From assembly GCA_007859995.1 (NCBI GenBank), contig SMSL01000003.1, forward strand, positions 124,001 to 188,000: 64,000 bases of DNA. Direction: 5' to 3'. Source of the stretch: Candidatus Brocadiaceae bacterium S225 (GTDB lineage: Bacteria; Planctomycetota; Brocadiia; Brocadiales; Scalinduaceae). Both the position numbers and the translations under genes were made by a program. How positions within the stretch are numbered: the stretch's first letter is position 1; each line of letters starts with the position of its first letter. Below are positions 1 through 9,122 of the stretch, in pieces. The notes under the pieces were generated by a model. The model was given only the letters and a program-made list of their open reading frames with translations. It was not told the DNA's origin and made no database searches.

Positions 1-265
1 GAGGCTGGACGAATTTGCACAGAGGCTTAATTTAAATATAACACATGCGTTAAACACTGAACGTGAAAAATTATCAGGTATTGCGGGCAAGCTGGAAAGC
101 CTGAGCCCTTTGAACGTTTTGAAAAGAGGCTATGCCATTACCACCAGACTGGAAGATAATAAATCCCTTCGAGATACAATAGATTTAAGTAAAGGGGACA
201 AGATTAAAACAAATCTGTCCAATGGTAGCATTATTTCTGAAATTCTTTCTGTTAAAAAGTGCTAA
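1..265 (+). CDS. xseA: Exodeoxyribonuclease VII large subunit, C-terminal part (cut by window edge)
   Basis: The reading frame is open from base 2 and ends with TAA at 263-265, giving about 87 residues. The visible part contains the family's C-terminal signature around LNVLKRGYAI, followed by a short beta-rich tail with a KGDKIKT stretch. Exonuclease VII large subunit carries the nuclease active site for single-stranded DNA degradation, and that part lies upstream of the window. The small-subunit gene starts three bases after the stop, which is the usual xseA-xseB arrangement and strengthens the call. Confidence 0.85.
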   Translation, partial: RLDEFAQRLNLNITHALNTEREKLSGIAGKLESLSPLNVLKRGYAITTRLEDNKSLRDTIDLSKGDKIKTNLSNGSIISEILSVKKC

Positions 266-268
266 TTT

Positions 269-508
269 ATGAAGAAACCAGATTTTGAAACATCATTAAA
301 AGAACTTGAAGGAATAGTAGAACAGCTTGAAACAAATAACCTGACTTTAGATGAAACACTTGCAAAATACGAAAGTGGTATTAAAATATACAAACAATGC
401 TATCAAACTTTAGAGAAGGCAGAAAAAAAGATTAATATTTTATTGAAAAAATCTACCGGAGAAACTGATACGGAAAAATTTGACCTGAAAAAAACCTCTG
501 AAGAATAA
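269..508 (+). CDS. xseB: Exodeoxyribonuclease VII small subunit
   Basis: A 79-residue protein with the typical XseB pattern: FETSLKELEGIVEQLE near the N-terminus, then LTLDETLAKYESGI and a helical YQTLEKAEKKI segment. Several small subunits bind the large subunit to form cytoplasmic exonuclease VII, which degrades single-stranded DNA to oligonucleotides. The length is normal for the family. It follows xseA by three bases and precedes dxs by 56, and the xseB-dxs neighbourhood is common in bacteria. The C-terminal 15 residues are charged and probably disordered. Confidence 0.93.
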   Translation: MKKPDFETSLKELEGIVEQLETNNLTLDETLAKYESGIKIYKQCYQTLEKAEKKINILLKKSTGETDTEKFDLKKTSEE

Positions 509-564
509 TAGCAGGCAGTGTAAATAAACGAAAGAAACTAATTGAAGTTTTAGGAAAGAAAATC

Positions 565-2511
565 TTGTCACAAAAAATATTAGAAAAAATTGACTCTCCA
601 GAGGACTTGCAAAAACTGAACAACGAAGATTTGGCCGTTTTAGCGCAGGAGATTAGGGATATAATAATTGATGTTGTTTCTACAAATCCTGGTCATCTGG
701 CTTCGAATCTGGGGGTAGTTGAGCTTACGATTGCTCTGCACCGTTCATTCGACTTTCTCAGGGACAAGCTGGTCTGGGATGTTGGGCATCAAACGTATGT
801 ACACAAGTTGCTGACGGGAAGGAGAAAGGAATTCCCTACTTTAAGACAATATAAAGGGCTAAGCGGTTTTCCTGATATTAAGGAGAGTAAATATGACCCA
901 TTTATTTGTGGTCATAGCGGACATGCAATCTCTGCCGCTCTTGGCATCTCTTGTGCCGATAAAATAAATGGTATTGATAATAGAAAGGTTATTGCTGTTG
1001 TTGGGGACGCTGCAATCGGCGCGGGAATGTCACTTGAAGCACTCAACCATGCCGGACATTTAAAAAGGAACCTGATCGTAATCCTTAATGATAATAAAAT
1101 GGCAATCTCCGGTACAGTAGGGGCAATAGCAAAGCATTTAAACAAAATCCGAACCTCACCACTTTACACAGATTTCAAAAAAGAAGTCCGCCATGTATTA
1201 CAATCATTACCAATCGTTGGCAAACGGATGGAACATTCATTCGAACACATTATTGAAGCACTAAAACGGGAAATCACTCCGGGACAGATTTTTGTGGATC
1301 TGGGGTTTGACTACTTTGGCCCAATTGATGGTCACTGTATTGAGACGCTAACTGATATTTTCCATAATATTAAAAACGTAGAAGGCCCTATATTACTTCA
1401 TGTAATCACTGAAAAAGGTAAAGGCTTCCACCCCGCTTCAGAAAATCCTGCCCGTTATCACAGCGCTGGTAATTATCAGATGCAGAACGGGAAAATGAAG
1501 GAAAAGCCAAAGGATCCAAAACAGATTAGTTATACAAAAGTATTTGGCGATACTATTATTGAACTCGCTGAGTCCAACAGAGATATAGTGGCAATCACTG
1601 CCGCAATGCCGGACGGAACTGGCCTTGATGCATTTGGCATAAAATTTCCGGACAGATATATTGATGTGGGGATTTGCGAACAACATGCTATTGGACTGGC
1701 AAATGGATTAGTATCAGCGGGTATGAAACCCGTGGCAGCAATATATTCAACTTTCCTGCAACGTGCATATGATCAGGTTTTTCATGATATGTGCTTACAA
1801 AATAATGGTATTATACTCGCGTTGGACAGAGCTGGAGTTGTTGGAAATGACGGCCCAACCCATAATGGCGTCTTTGACATCGCTTACCTGAGACATTTAC
1901 CGGGAATTACTTTAATGGCGCCGAAAGATGGTGCTGAATTCAAGGCAATGTTACATATGGCAGTATCGCGTAGTACACCTGTTGCCATACGCTATCCAAG
2001 GGCAAATATACCGGAAGACAGTCTTAAAAATGATTGCAAACCTATTGAAATTGGAAAAGGTGAAATCTTGAAAGAAGGCACGGATGGGGCAATAATTGCA
2101 TATGGTGCAATGGTATATCCATCCCTGGAATGTGCGCGTATGCTCATGGAAAAGGGGATTGATGTTACTATCGTAAATGCCAGGTTTGTCAAACCGCTTG
2201 ATAATGATCTCATAATAAAGGTTGTGGAGAATCACCAAATAGTTATTACGGTAGAAGACCATGCGGCGGTTGGAGGGTTTGGTTCGGCAATTCTGGAATT
2301 ACTGGTAGATAATGGTATTAATACAAAAAATATACACAAAATGGGAATTCCGGACAGATTCATTGAACAGGGTTCTCGTGATTTAATCTTAAAAACCCTC
2401 AATCTTGATGCGGAGGGTATCTATAAGAACTTTATTTCCGCCTGGAATACGGTAGATCATACTGGTATCAAAAAAAAGGAAGAGTATAAAAAGGCCTCTA
2501 ATTTGATATGA
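565..2511 (+). CDS. dxs: 1-deoxy-D-xylulose-5-phosphate synthase
   Basis: Condenses pyruvate and glyceraldehyde 3-phosphate to DXP with thiamine diphosphate, the first step of the MEP isoprenoid pathway; ispD of the same pathway is at 46.4 kb. The 648-residue length is standard. The thiamine-diphosphate motif runs from G147-D148 to N175-D-N177, the catalytic-region histidine is in NPGHLASNLG (H44), and VGICEQHAIG supplies the conserved glutamate of the pyrimidine domain. The start is a TTG at 565 preceded by AGGAAAGAA at 552-560; no suitable ATG lies nearby. The stop overlaps the nadK start by four bases (ATGA), implying translational coupling. Confidence 0.97.
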   Translation: MSQKILEKIDSPEDLQKLNNEDLAVLAQEIRDIIIDVVSTNPGHLASNLGVVELTIALHRSFDFLRDKLVWDVGHQTYVHKLLTGRRKEFPTLRQYKGLSGFPDIKESKYDPFICGHSGHAISAALGISCADKINGIDNRKVIAVVGDAAIGAGMSLEALNHAGHLKRNLIVILNDNKMAISGTVGAIAKHLNKIRTSPLYTDFKKEVRHVLQSLPIVGKRMEHSFEHIIEALKREITPGQIFVDLGFDYFGPIDGHCIETLTDIFHNIKNVEGPILLHVITEKGKGFHPASENPARYHSAGNYQMQNGKMKEKPKDPKQISYTKVFGDTIIELAESNRDIVAITAAMPDGTGLDAFGIKFPDRYIDVGICEQHAIGLANGLVSAGMKPVAAIYSTFLQRAYDQVFHDMCLQNNGIILALDRAGVVGNDGPTHNGVFDIAYLRHLPGITLMAPKDGAEFKAMLHMAVSRSTPVAIRYPRANIPEDSLKNDCKPIEIGKGEILKEGTDGAIIAYGAMVYPSLECARMLMEKGIDVTIVNARFVKPLDNDLIIKVVENHQIVITVEDHAAVGGFGSAILELLVDNGINTKNIHKMGIPDRFIEQGSRDLILKTLNLDAEGIYKNFISAWNTVDHTGIKKKEEYKKASNLI

Positions 2512-3350
2512 AAAAAATCATACTCCTGGGCGATATAAACAAAAAAAAAATAAGAGAAGCAATAACTCAGCTCGAACCCTTGTTTCGTAATAAATCGCAT
2601 CTTTCAGTAATTGATATTTCTGATGAAGATGAACTAAAAAATGTATCCGCTGATATCGCCTTCGTTTTTGGCGGAGACGGTACAATCCTGTCAGCAAGTA
2701 GAAAACTATATAACAAAGAGATCCCCTTAATCGGCGTACATTTAGGAAAATTTGGATTTCTGGCGGAACTCACCTTACAGGATATTAATAATTCTCTGGA
2801 AAAAATTTGCGATGGTGAATACGTTGTATCGCAAAGAATGTTGTTAACATGCAAGGTAATTCGTTCCAAACAAGTTATTAATGAAACCGTTGGATTAAAC
2901 GACGCCGTAATTTCCAGAACATCTTTATCAAGATTAATTTCAATTAATCTATATGTAGACCAAAAAATAGTTACCACATACAGCTGCGATGGGCTAATCG
3001 TATCGACTCCTGCAGGAACAACAGCTCATTCACTATCTGCCGGTGGTCCTATTGTTACTCCTGATATGGAAGCTTTTGCAATAACTCCGATCTGCCCACA
3101 CACGCTTTCAAACCGTCCACTTGTCGTCTCTGGTAGTTCGAAGATTGAAATGGAACAAATTTCTGAATCTAAAGGAATAGGTTTAACCGTAGATGGACAA
3201 GTATACTTTGACGTTAAGGCTGGAGATAGAGTAGTTATTGAAAAAGCTGAGAAAAAGCTGCAGTTAATTGACACGCAAACAAGGACTTTTTATGATGTCC
3301 TGAGAGAAAAATTGAACTGGAGAGGACAACCGGCTTATGAAGTTAGCTGA
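2508..3350 (+). CDS. nadK: NAD kinase
   Basis: ATP-dependent phosphorylation of NAD to NADP in the cytoplasm. The 280-residue protein has the family-defining GGDGT motif at residues 55-59 within VFGGDGTILSAS, the GLNDAVI motif in the middle (family NE/D motif), and the glycine-rich CDGLIVSTPAGTTAHSLSAGGP segment split around the nucleotide site. The start overlaps dxs by four bases and the end overlaps the next gene by 14, so dxs, nadK and the oxidoreductase alpha gene are probably co-transcribed. A NADPH-supplying kinase beside dxs is plausible since the next MEP enzyme uses NADPH, but that functional link is inference. Confidence 0.95.
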   Translation: MKKIILLGDINKKKIREAITQLEPLFRNKSHLSVIDISDEDELKNVSADIAFVFGGDGTILSASRKLYNKEIPLIGVHLGKFGFLAELTLQDINNSLEKICDGEYVVSQRMLLTCKVIRSKQVINETVGLNDAVISRTSLSRLISINLYVDQKIVTTYSCDGLIVSTPAGTTAHSLSAGGPIVTPDMEAFAITPICPHTLSNRPLVVSGSSKIEMEQISESKGIGLTVDGQVYFDVKAGDRVVIEKAEKKLQLIDTQTRTFYDVLREKLNWRGQPAYEVS

Positions 3351-4431
3351 CGAGAACAAAAAATACCTCTTAACAGGCAATGAAGCATGTGCGGAAGCTG
3401 CAATACAGGCTGGTTGCCGATTTTATTATGGATACCCAATTACGCCGCAAAATGAAATTCTGACGCATATGGCTATCAGGATGCCTCAAGTAGGCGGTAC
3501 ATCTATTCAAGTTGAGAGCGAACTTGCAGCCATAAACATGGTACACGGAAGCGCTGCTGCAGGCGCAAGGGCAATGACATCCTCATCGAGTCCAGGTATC
3601 AGCCTCAAACAAGAAGGTATTTCATATCTGGCCGGAAGCGAACTTCCATGCGTCATAGTGAATGTACAGCGTGGGGGACCTGGTTTGGGAGATATCTCTC
3701 CTTCCCAGGCTGACTATTTTCAAGCGGTTAAGGGTGGTGGGCATGGAGATTACCACACAATAGTACTTGCGCCAAGCTCAGTACAGGAAACAGCTGACTT
3801 GGTTTTCGATGCGTTTGACCTGGCCGATCGATATAGAAATCCGGTAATGATCCTGGGCGATGCTCAATTAGGCCAGATGATGGAATCTGTTGTATTTAAC
3901 AAAAAGTGTAAACCAAATTCATTCAAAAAGGACTGGGCACTCACTGGTGCAAACGGAAAAAAAAGAAACATAATAAAGTCCTTTTACCCGGTACGGGGTG
4001 AACTGGAAGAGTTTAATGCTAAGCTACAAGCGAAGTATAGCTTGATTAAGAGCAAAGAGGTGCGCTACGAAGAAATTAATACTGAAAATGCGGATATTGT
4101 TATAGTTGCTTACGGCACATGCGCAAGGATATGTAAAGAAGTATTAATGGAAAATAAAACACCAAATATAAAAGTAGGGTTATTAAGACCTATTACATTG
4201 TGGCCGTACCCATCCCAGATAATACAAGAGATTTCAGAAAAAGTACGAGCTATACTTACAGTAGAAATGAGTGCCGGCCAAATGGTAGAAGATGTAAGAT
4301 TAAGCGTTTCTGGGAAATGTCCGGTACATTTTTACGGTAGAACAGGTGGAGGTATTCCTTCCCCAAAAGAAATAATCAGGAAGATTACCGAAATAATATC
4401 TGTCAAAGAAGAGAAAACCAGCGTCACTTAG
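3337..4431 (+). CDS. 2-oxoacid:ferredoxin oxidoreductase, alpha subunit (KorA/VorB-like)
   Basis: A 364-residue protein of the pyruvate/2-oxoglutarate/2-oxoisovalerate ferredoxin oxidoreductase alpha family, with domain I motif YGYPITPQNEI, the VESELAAINMVHGSAAAGARAMTSSSSPG region (conserved E and SSSPG), and the QRGGPGLGD substrate-loop motif. These enzymes oxidatively decarboxylate, or reductively carboxylate, 2-oxoacids with CoA and ferredoxin. The sequence looks closest to VorB/KorA; the exact 2-oxoacid cannot be told by eye. The beta and gamma subunits follow, and no separate ferredoxin-type delta subunit is present. It overlaps nadK by 14 bases and is followed by a 117-base gap before the beta subunit. 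Confidence 0.9.
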   Translation: MKLADENKKYLLTGNEACAEAAIQAGCRFYYGYPITPQNEILTHMAIRMPQVGGTSIQVESELAAINMVHGSAAAGARAMTSSSSPGISLKQEGISYLAGSELPCVIVNVQRGGPGLGDISPSQADYFQAVKGGGHGDYHTIVLAPSSVQETADLVFDAFDLADRYRNPVMILGDAQLGQMMESVVFNKKCKPNSFKKDWALTGANGKKRNIIKSFYPVRGELEEFNAKLQAKYSLIKSKEVRYEEINTENADIVIVAYGTCARICKEVLMENKTPNIKVGLLRPITLWPYPSQIIQEISEKVRAILTVEMSAGQMVEDVRLSVSGKCPVHFYGRTGGGIPSPKEIIRKITEIISVKEEKTSVT

Positions 4432-4548
4432 AATTTGGCGAATGACGTCTGTATTGGCATTCGATAGATTGCTCCTGCAGAAAATAAATTAAAATATTGG
4501 ATTAAGCGTGGTGAAGCGAATCCACCTTCATTTTTACAGAATCACGAT

Positions 4549-5295
4549 ATGGAAGCAATATATAAGACACCAGATACGATAATTGACACTCCGACGCATT
4601 ATTGTCCCGGTTGCGGGCATGGTATAATTCAGAGATTAATCGCTGAAATAATTGATGAAAAGGATATCAGGGGAAAGACCATTGGGATAGCACCTGTGGG
4701 CTGCGCTGTCCTGGCTTATAACTATCTGGATATAGATATGTGTGAAGCGGCTCATGGACGTCCACCTGCGGTTGCCACAGGTATCAAACGTGTCCATCCG
4801 GATAAAATTATCTTCTCCTATCAGGGAGACGGTGACCTCGCGGCAATTGGGTTATCAGAAATTATACATACTGCTAACCGAGGTGAAAATATCACAGTGA
4901 TTTTTGTAAATAATGCAGTTTATGGCATGACAAACGGACAGATGGCGCCAACAACACTGTTAAATCAAAAAACATTAACAACACCTCAAGGGCGCAGTGA
5001 ACAGTGTGATGGTGCGCCTCTGCGGATATGTGAGCTCCTCTCCGTGGTAGATGGAAGCCGATTTATCGCAAGGACATCCGTAACCTCTCCAAAAAATATA
5101 ATTAAAACGAAACAATTAATAGCAAAGGGTTTTAACACCCAAATACAGAAAAAGGGGTTTTCCTTGATAGAAGTTCTTTCCCCATGTCCGGTTTATTGGC
5201 GCATGAGTTCCGTTGGATCTATGAAATTTATAGATGACGAAATGACCAAAGTCTTCCCCCTGGGTGTTTTCAAAGATTGGGAAAGTCAGAATTAG
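4549..5295 (+). CDS. 2-oxoacid:ferredoxin oxidoreductase, beta (TPP-binding) subunit
   Basis: The 248-residue beta subunit binds thiamine diphosphate and the proximal iron-sulfur cluster. The CPGCGHG motif near residue 19 gives two cluster cysteines, APVGCAV supplies another, and SYQGDGDLAAIG followed by NNAVYGMTNGQ is the TPP-Mg motif. SPCPVYW near the C-terminus gives the further conserved cysteine. The ATG at 4549 lacks a clear Shine-Dalgarno sequence. It lies between alpha (3337-4431) and gamma (5310-5852) of the same complex, supporting a KorABC/VorBAC-type enzyme in an anaerobic carbon-fixing or amino-acid-oxidising pathway. Confidence 0.93.
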   Translation: MEAIYKTPDTIIDTPTHYCPGCGHGIIQRLIAEIIDEKDIRGKTIGIAPVGCAVLAYNYLDIDMCEAAHGRPPAVATGIKRVHPDKIIFSYQGDGDLAAIGLSEIIHTANRGENITVIFVNNAVYGMTNGQMAPTTLLNQKTLTTPQGRSEQCDGAPLRICELLSVVDGSRFIARTSVTSPKNIIKTKQLIAKGFNTQIQKKGFSLIEVLSPCPVYWRMSSVGSMKFIDDEMTKVFPLGVFKDWESQN

Positions 5296-5309
5296 AAAGG
5301 CTCAATAAA

Positions 5310-5852
5310 ATGTCAGAGAAAGTGATTTTAGCCGGTTTGGGTGGACAGGGAATGATGCTCCTTGGCAGATTGATAGCACAAGCTGTGATGCTTGAAGAAA
5401 AAAACGTAACCTTTTTCCCCTCTTATGGCGCTGAAGTGCGGGGAGGAACAGCTTACTATCATCTAACGGTTTCAGATGAAGAAATTTTTTCTCCCGTTAT
5501 CGAAGAAGCTGACGCGCTCATTATGATGAACTTTCCATCTTACCTGAAGTTTAAAGACCTTCTCAAGCCGGGCAGCATGCTCTTTGTAAACTCATCCATG
5601 ATTGATAAAATAGACAACGAAGCGAATATAGACGTTTTCAGAATTCCCGCCACGAAAATTGCGAATGATATTGGAAACGTAGTCGCATCAAACATGGTTA
5701 TGCTGGGGGCGTACAACCAGGTAAAAAATCTAGTTTCCATTCCGATATTTCTCTCATGCCTTAAAAACGTCTTAAAGGGAAGAAAAGAACCTTTCTTTGA
5801 GGTAAACAAATTAGCTATAGAACGTGGAGCTGATTTCATAAAAAATTTCTAA
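5310..5852 (+). CDS. 2-oxoacid:ferredoxin oxidoreductase, gamma subunit
   Basis: The gamma domain, starting at VILAGLGGQGMMLLGRL, matches the Rossmann-like CoA-binding subunit of 2-oxoacid:ferredoxin oxidoreductases; SYGAEVRGG and NMVMLGAY are further family signatures. I placed the start at ATG 5310 because GAAAGG at 5295-5300 sits at good spacing; an in-frame TTG at 5277 would overlap the beta gene by 19 bases and lacks such a site. The product is about 180 residues, standard for the family. It completes an alpha-beta-gamma set with no dedicated ferredoxin subunit. Confidence 0.9.
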   Translation: MSEKVILAGLGGQGMMLLGRLIAQAVMLEEKNVTFFPSYGAEVRGGTAYYHLTVSDEEIFSPVIEEADALIMMNFPSYLKFKDLLKPGSMLFVNSSMIDKIDNEANIDVFRIPATKIANDIGNVVASNMVMLGAYNQVKNLVSIPIFLSCLKNVLKGRKEPFFEVNKLAIERGADFIKNF

Positions 5853-5922
5853 TTTTGCCAACTGACACAAATTTCACCGAAATCATTATCTCATAATTAC
5901 CTTACAAAGATATTCAGCGCCA

Positions 5923-6074
5923 TCCGGTTAGGTTTTTGCTTATGCTGTTTTTGTCATACCCGAATGCCTTTATCGGGTATCTAAAAGGTCGGTTCAAACT
6001 AGATTCCCGCTAAAAGAATGCGGGAATGACAGGTTTGGGACAATAAATGCAGCTTACGCAAAAACCTAACCGGA
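5923..6074. repeat. MITE-like element with 24-bp terminal inverted repeats
   Basis: The left arm, 5923-5946, reads TCCGGTTAGGTTTTTGC then TTATGCT; the right arm, 6051-6074, is its reverse complement with 22 of 24 matches and an unbroken 17-base core. The 152-base element contains two inner hairpins: CCCGA/TCGGG around 5959-5977 and ATTCCCGC/GCGGGAAT around 6003-6027. No coding frame is evident inside. Terminal repeats plus nested hairpins in a non-coding stretch fit a non-autonomous miniature transposable element. It occupies most of the 365-base gap between the oxidoreductase gamma gene and the PqiA-like gene; nothing else is recognisable there. Confidence 0.7.
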
Positions 6075-6217
6075 CACTGCTGAAAGATATTATAGTATTA
6101 CATCTCTCGATTGCATCATAACATAATTAAATGTTCCAGCAATTGACAGCGATTATATTTTGTACTATCATGAAAAACTCGCTTCCGGAAGAGTTGCCCA
6201 CTGTCAAATAGAAGCAC

Positions 6218-7117
6218 ATGAAGAAAAACTCACTCTATTATTTAGCCATAATTGCACTGTTGTATGTTATCGGCGCCGTCTTTAACGGACAAGCTATTTA
6301 TAACCAAAGCAAGAGGTATACGGGAAATAAGCAGGATTATGTCGACGTATTGAATTTCCAAGACCGCCTGCTGAGTGTTGAAGAGTGGGTCTATACCGGT
6401 TCCGGATGGAAGGAGAGAGATCTTGCTTCGAAGGAGAAATTGAAAAGCTCAGAAATGGATTATGCAGTTGAAAAAAAGTATTCTTACTGGTTTATTGCGG
6501 GTTCCACGGCCTTCATCATAATAGTACTCGTCATTTATTGGGGCGCAGCTAACTTGCACAAGGCATTAGGGTTAGCAGTCATTGCAATTGCCCTGGCCTG
6601 TCTGGTAATCGGAGTAATGATCCCGATGCTGGAGATCAGCGCATACAGCACAAACCTCACTATTCCATTGAGGTTCTCTGTACCATTAATAGGGGAGATT
6701 GACATTCCCGACAAGGTTTTCGAAGGGAGAATGTACTACTATTACCAGAGCAAATCAGTTATTGATCTGATCAACGTTCTTTTCGAAAGCAAAAACTATG
6801 TGGTGGCTATTTCTATCTTCGGTTTCAGCGTACTTATACCATTCATTAAACTGACACTCTCTGTCCTGTTATTACTGAGCCGACCTTTCAGTGATAGCGG
6901 ATTAGTGAAGAAAACCGTAGGCAGGATAGGAAAGTGGTCCATGGCAGATGTATTTGTTGTTGCAACATTTCTCTCCTACTTATCTTTCTCCAATATAAAT
7001 ACCGAAATCGATACAGAAGCAGATACTTTAGTGGGACTCTACTTTTTTTTCGCCTACTGTATCCTGTCAATAGTATCTTCTCAATTTATTGATCTAACGG
7101 TAAAAAAGGATAGATAG
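6218..7117 (+). CDS. PqiA-like inner membrane protein
   Basis: A 299-residue membrane protein. An N-terminal hydrophobic segment (about residues 6-24) is followed by a charged extra-membrane region to about 90, then at least four further transmembrane segments. The GKWSMADVFVVATFLSYL stretch and the preceding LIPFIKLTLSVLLLL segment match the paraquat-inducible protein A family, where GxWSMxDVFVVA is diagnostic. PqiA-type proteins are linked to membrane lipid transport with MCE-domain partners, but no MCE gene is adjacent, so its role is open. The gene stands alone, convergent with the aquaporin gene. Confidence 0.72.
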   Translation: MKKNSLYYLAIIALLYVIGAVFNGQAIYNQSKRYTGNKQDYVDVLNFQDRLLSVEEWVYTGSGWKERDLASKEKLKSSEMDYAVEKKYSYWFIAGSTAFIIIVLVIYWGAANLHKALGLAVIAIALACLVIGVMIPMLEISAYSTNLTIPLRFSVPLIGEIDIPDKVFEGRMYYYYQSKSVIDLINVLFESKNYVVAISIFGFSVLIPFIKLTLSVLLLLSRPFSDSGLVKKTVGRIGKWSMADVFVVATFLSYLSFSNINTEIDTEADTLVGLYFFFAYCILSIVSSQFIDLTVKKDR

Positions 7118-7157
7118 GTGCTGGGGCAGCTGGTCAAAGAAAGAAAGAAGGTGGTCC

Positions 7158-7883
7158 TCACTTTACCGGTGATAACTTCTTCTCCTCACTCTTCCGTATA
7201 AAGACTTTGTCGTAGAGAAATCCGGCTGCAACTGCTCCGGATACGGGCCCCAGCCACCAGACATAATGGGAATCGAAATTACCGGATACTACTGCAGGAC
7301 CAAAAACACGCGCCGGATTAAGCGCGCCCCCACTGAGCGCTGTGCTAACTGACACACCAAACAGATATACCAGACCAATTGCAACTCCGGCAAGAACTTT
7401 TGATGCTCTCTTGTCAACAGCAGTTGCAAATATGGTAAATACAAATAGGAATGTTACCAGGCATTCTATAGATGTGGCCTTCCAGGCTCCCGCTCCTTCT
7501 CCCAAGATACAGGTACCTAAAAAAACGGTACTAATCGCATCCGGAAACAGTATTTTCAAAAAACAGGCGGCCATTACCGCACCTACCATTTGAGACATTA
7601 TGTAATAGGCTGCTGTACCGGCATACATCCTCCCGGTGGCCCAATAAGAGATAGTTACTGCCGGGTTAATATGAGAGCCTGAAATGTAACTTGTCGCGTA
7701 TACAACAGCGACAATCACAAACCCAAACACTGTTATCGCCCACACAGGTACTCCCTTATCGCCGGCCATTTTTACGGAATGTTCAGCACAGACTGCACCG
7801 GCCCCAATGAAGACAATCAAAAGTGTTCCTAATATTTCAGCTATATATTTACTGTATTTGTTCATTTGTGATAACAAATCCAC
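7158..7883 (-). CDS. Aquaporin (MIP family channel)
   Basis: A 241-residue protein with six hydrophobic helices and both Asn-Pro-Ala boxes: GSHINPAVT in the first half and GALNPARVFGPAV in the second. No aspartate follows the second NPAR, which favours a water-type channel over a glycerol facilitator (inference). At the usual selectivity-filter histidine of helix 5 a tyrosine seems to stand (GLVYLF), so permeation of other small solutes such as ammonia cannot be excluded. The GTG at 7883 overlaps the ribBA stop by one base; an ATG at 7865 is an alternative start. It is probably transcribed with ribBA. Confidence 0.88.
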   Translation of the reverse strand: MDLLSQMNKYSKYIAEILGTLLIVFIGAGAVCAEHSVKMAGDKGVPVWAITVFGFVIVAVVYATSYISGSHINPAVTISYWATGRMYAGTAAYYIMSQMVGAVMAACFLKILFPDAISTVFLGTCILGEGAGAWKATSIECLVTFLFVFTIFATAVDKRASKVLAGVAIGLVYLFGVSVSTALSGGALNPARVFGPAVVSGNFDSHYVWWLGPVSGAVAAGFLYDKVFIRKSEEKKLSPVK

Positions 7884-9100
7884 TAAAGGATATGTCCGAG
7901 CTTCTCTTTCTTGGTACGCAAGTACTGCTCATTATCATCCTGTGGAGTAATAACTATTGGAACACGTTCCGTAATTTCCAGGCCATAACCCGCCAAAGCT
8001 GCAAACTTTTTAGGATTATTTGATAAAAGTTTCATTTTTGTTATGCCCAAATCCCTGAGTATCTGAGCGCCTATTCCGTAATCACGCTTATCCGCGCTAA
8101 AACCAAGTTCCTTATTCGCCTCAACAGTATCCAGCCCGGTTTCCTGTAATGCATAAGCATGCAGTTTACTTTCGAGTCCGATTCCCCTACCTTCCTGTCG
8201 CATATACAGCAAAATGCCCTTACCTTCTTTTTGGATCGTCTTTAACGCGCTGTGAAGCTGTTCTCCACAATCACACCTCAAAGAGCCAAAGATATCACCG
8301 GTTAGGCATTCATCATGCACACGTATTAAAACCGGGTCTGTCTGGACCGGCGCTGGCGTATTATCCACACTGCCGATGTCCCCGAGACATAAGGCCAGAT
8401 GGAGGTATTCATCAGTAAACGAACGATAAAGATGTAAAACAAATTTTCCGTATTTTGTAGGAATGTTAACAGACACACGTTTTTCAATTAAACGCTCCTG
8501 CTCGTGGCGATATTTAATGATATCCGCGATGGTGCACATTTTCATCTCGTGTTTTTCTGCAAACTGTAAAAGTTCCGGAAGCTTTGACATTGTTCCATCT
8601 TCATTCATGAGTTCACATATTACGGCAGAAGGATGCATACCTGCCATGCGGGCTAAATCGACAGCGCCCTCAGTATGTCCGGCACGCACAAGAACCCCTC
8701 CCTTCTTAGCCATGAGCGGGAAAACGTGTCCCGGTCGGTCAAGATCGGATGGAACACAGTCATCGCTTATCGCCTTTAATATTGTCGTTGTTCTATCTTT
8801 TGTGGATACACCTGTCGTTATACCTTCTTTCGCATCTATCGTTACCGTAAACGGAGTCTGAAAACCTGATGTGTTATTCGTTACCATATGAGTTAAGCCG
8901 ATCTGCTTAGCATGTTCCTCTGTTATCGTCAAACAAATTATCCCTCTTGCATGCGACAACATAAAATTTATAGTATCAGGGGTAATTTTTTCTGCGATTA
9001 TCGTCAGATCTCCCTCATTTTCACGACTCTCATCATCGACAACGATAACCATCTTACCCTGTTTCAGATCTTCAAGAACCTCTGTAATTGTGTTAAACAT
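7883..9100 (-). CDS. ribBA: Bifunctional 3,4-dihydroxy-2-butanone-4-phosphate synthase / GTP cyclohydrolase II
   Basis: A 405-residue fusion catalysing both entry reactions of riboflavin synthesis. The N-terminal RibB domain (about 1-200) shows the acidic DDESRENEGDL metal/substrate loop and RAGHTEGAVDLARMAG. The C-terminal RibA domain (about 205-405) has the zinc site CLTGDIFGSLRCDCGEQL (three cysteines) and the RQEGRGIGL loop. The order and length are normal for bacterial RibBA. pgsA lies 22 bases upstream and the aquaporin gene abuts downstream, so the three may form one transcript. No FMN riboswitch is visible in the short upstream gap. Confidence 0.96.
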   Translation of the reverse strand: MFNTITEVLEDLKQGKMVIVVDDESRENEGDLTIIAEKITPDTINFMLSHARGIICLTITEEHAKQIGLTHMVTNNTSGFQTPFTVTIDAKEGITTGVSTKDRTTTILKAISDDCVPSDLDRPGHVFPLMAKKGGVLVRAGHTEGAVDLARMAGMHPSAVICELMNEDGTMSKLPELLQFAEKHEMKMCTIADIIKYRHEQERLIEKRVSVNIPTKYGKFVLHLYRSFTDEYLHLALCLGDIGSVDNTPAPVQTDPVLIRVHDECLTGDIFGSLRCDCGEQLHSALKTIQKEGKGILLYMRQEGRGIGLESKLHAYALQETGLDTVEANKELGFSADKRDYGIGAQILRDLGITKMKLLSNNPKKFAALAGYGLEITERVPIVITPQDDNEQYLRTKKEKLGHIL

Positions 9101-9122
9101 AATCCAAGCCTTCCATAATTAT

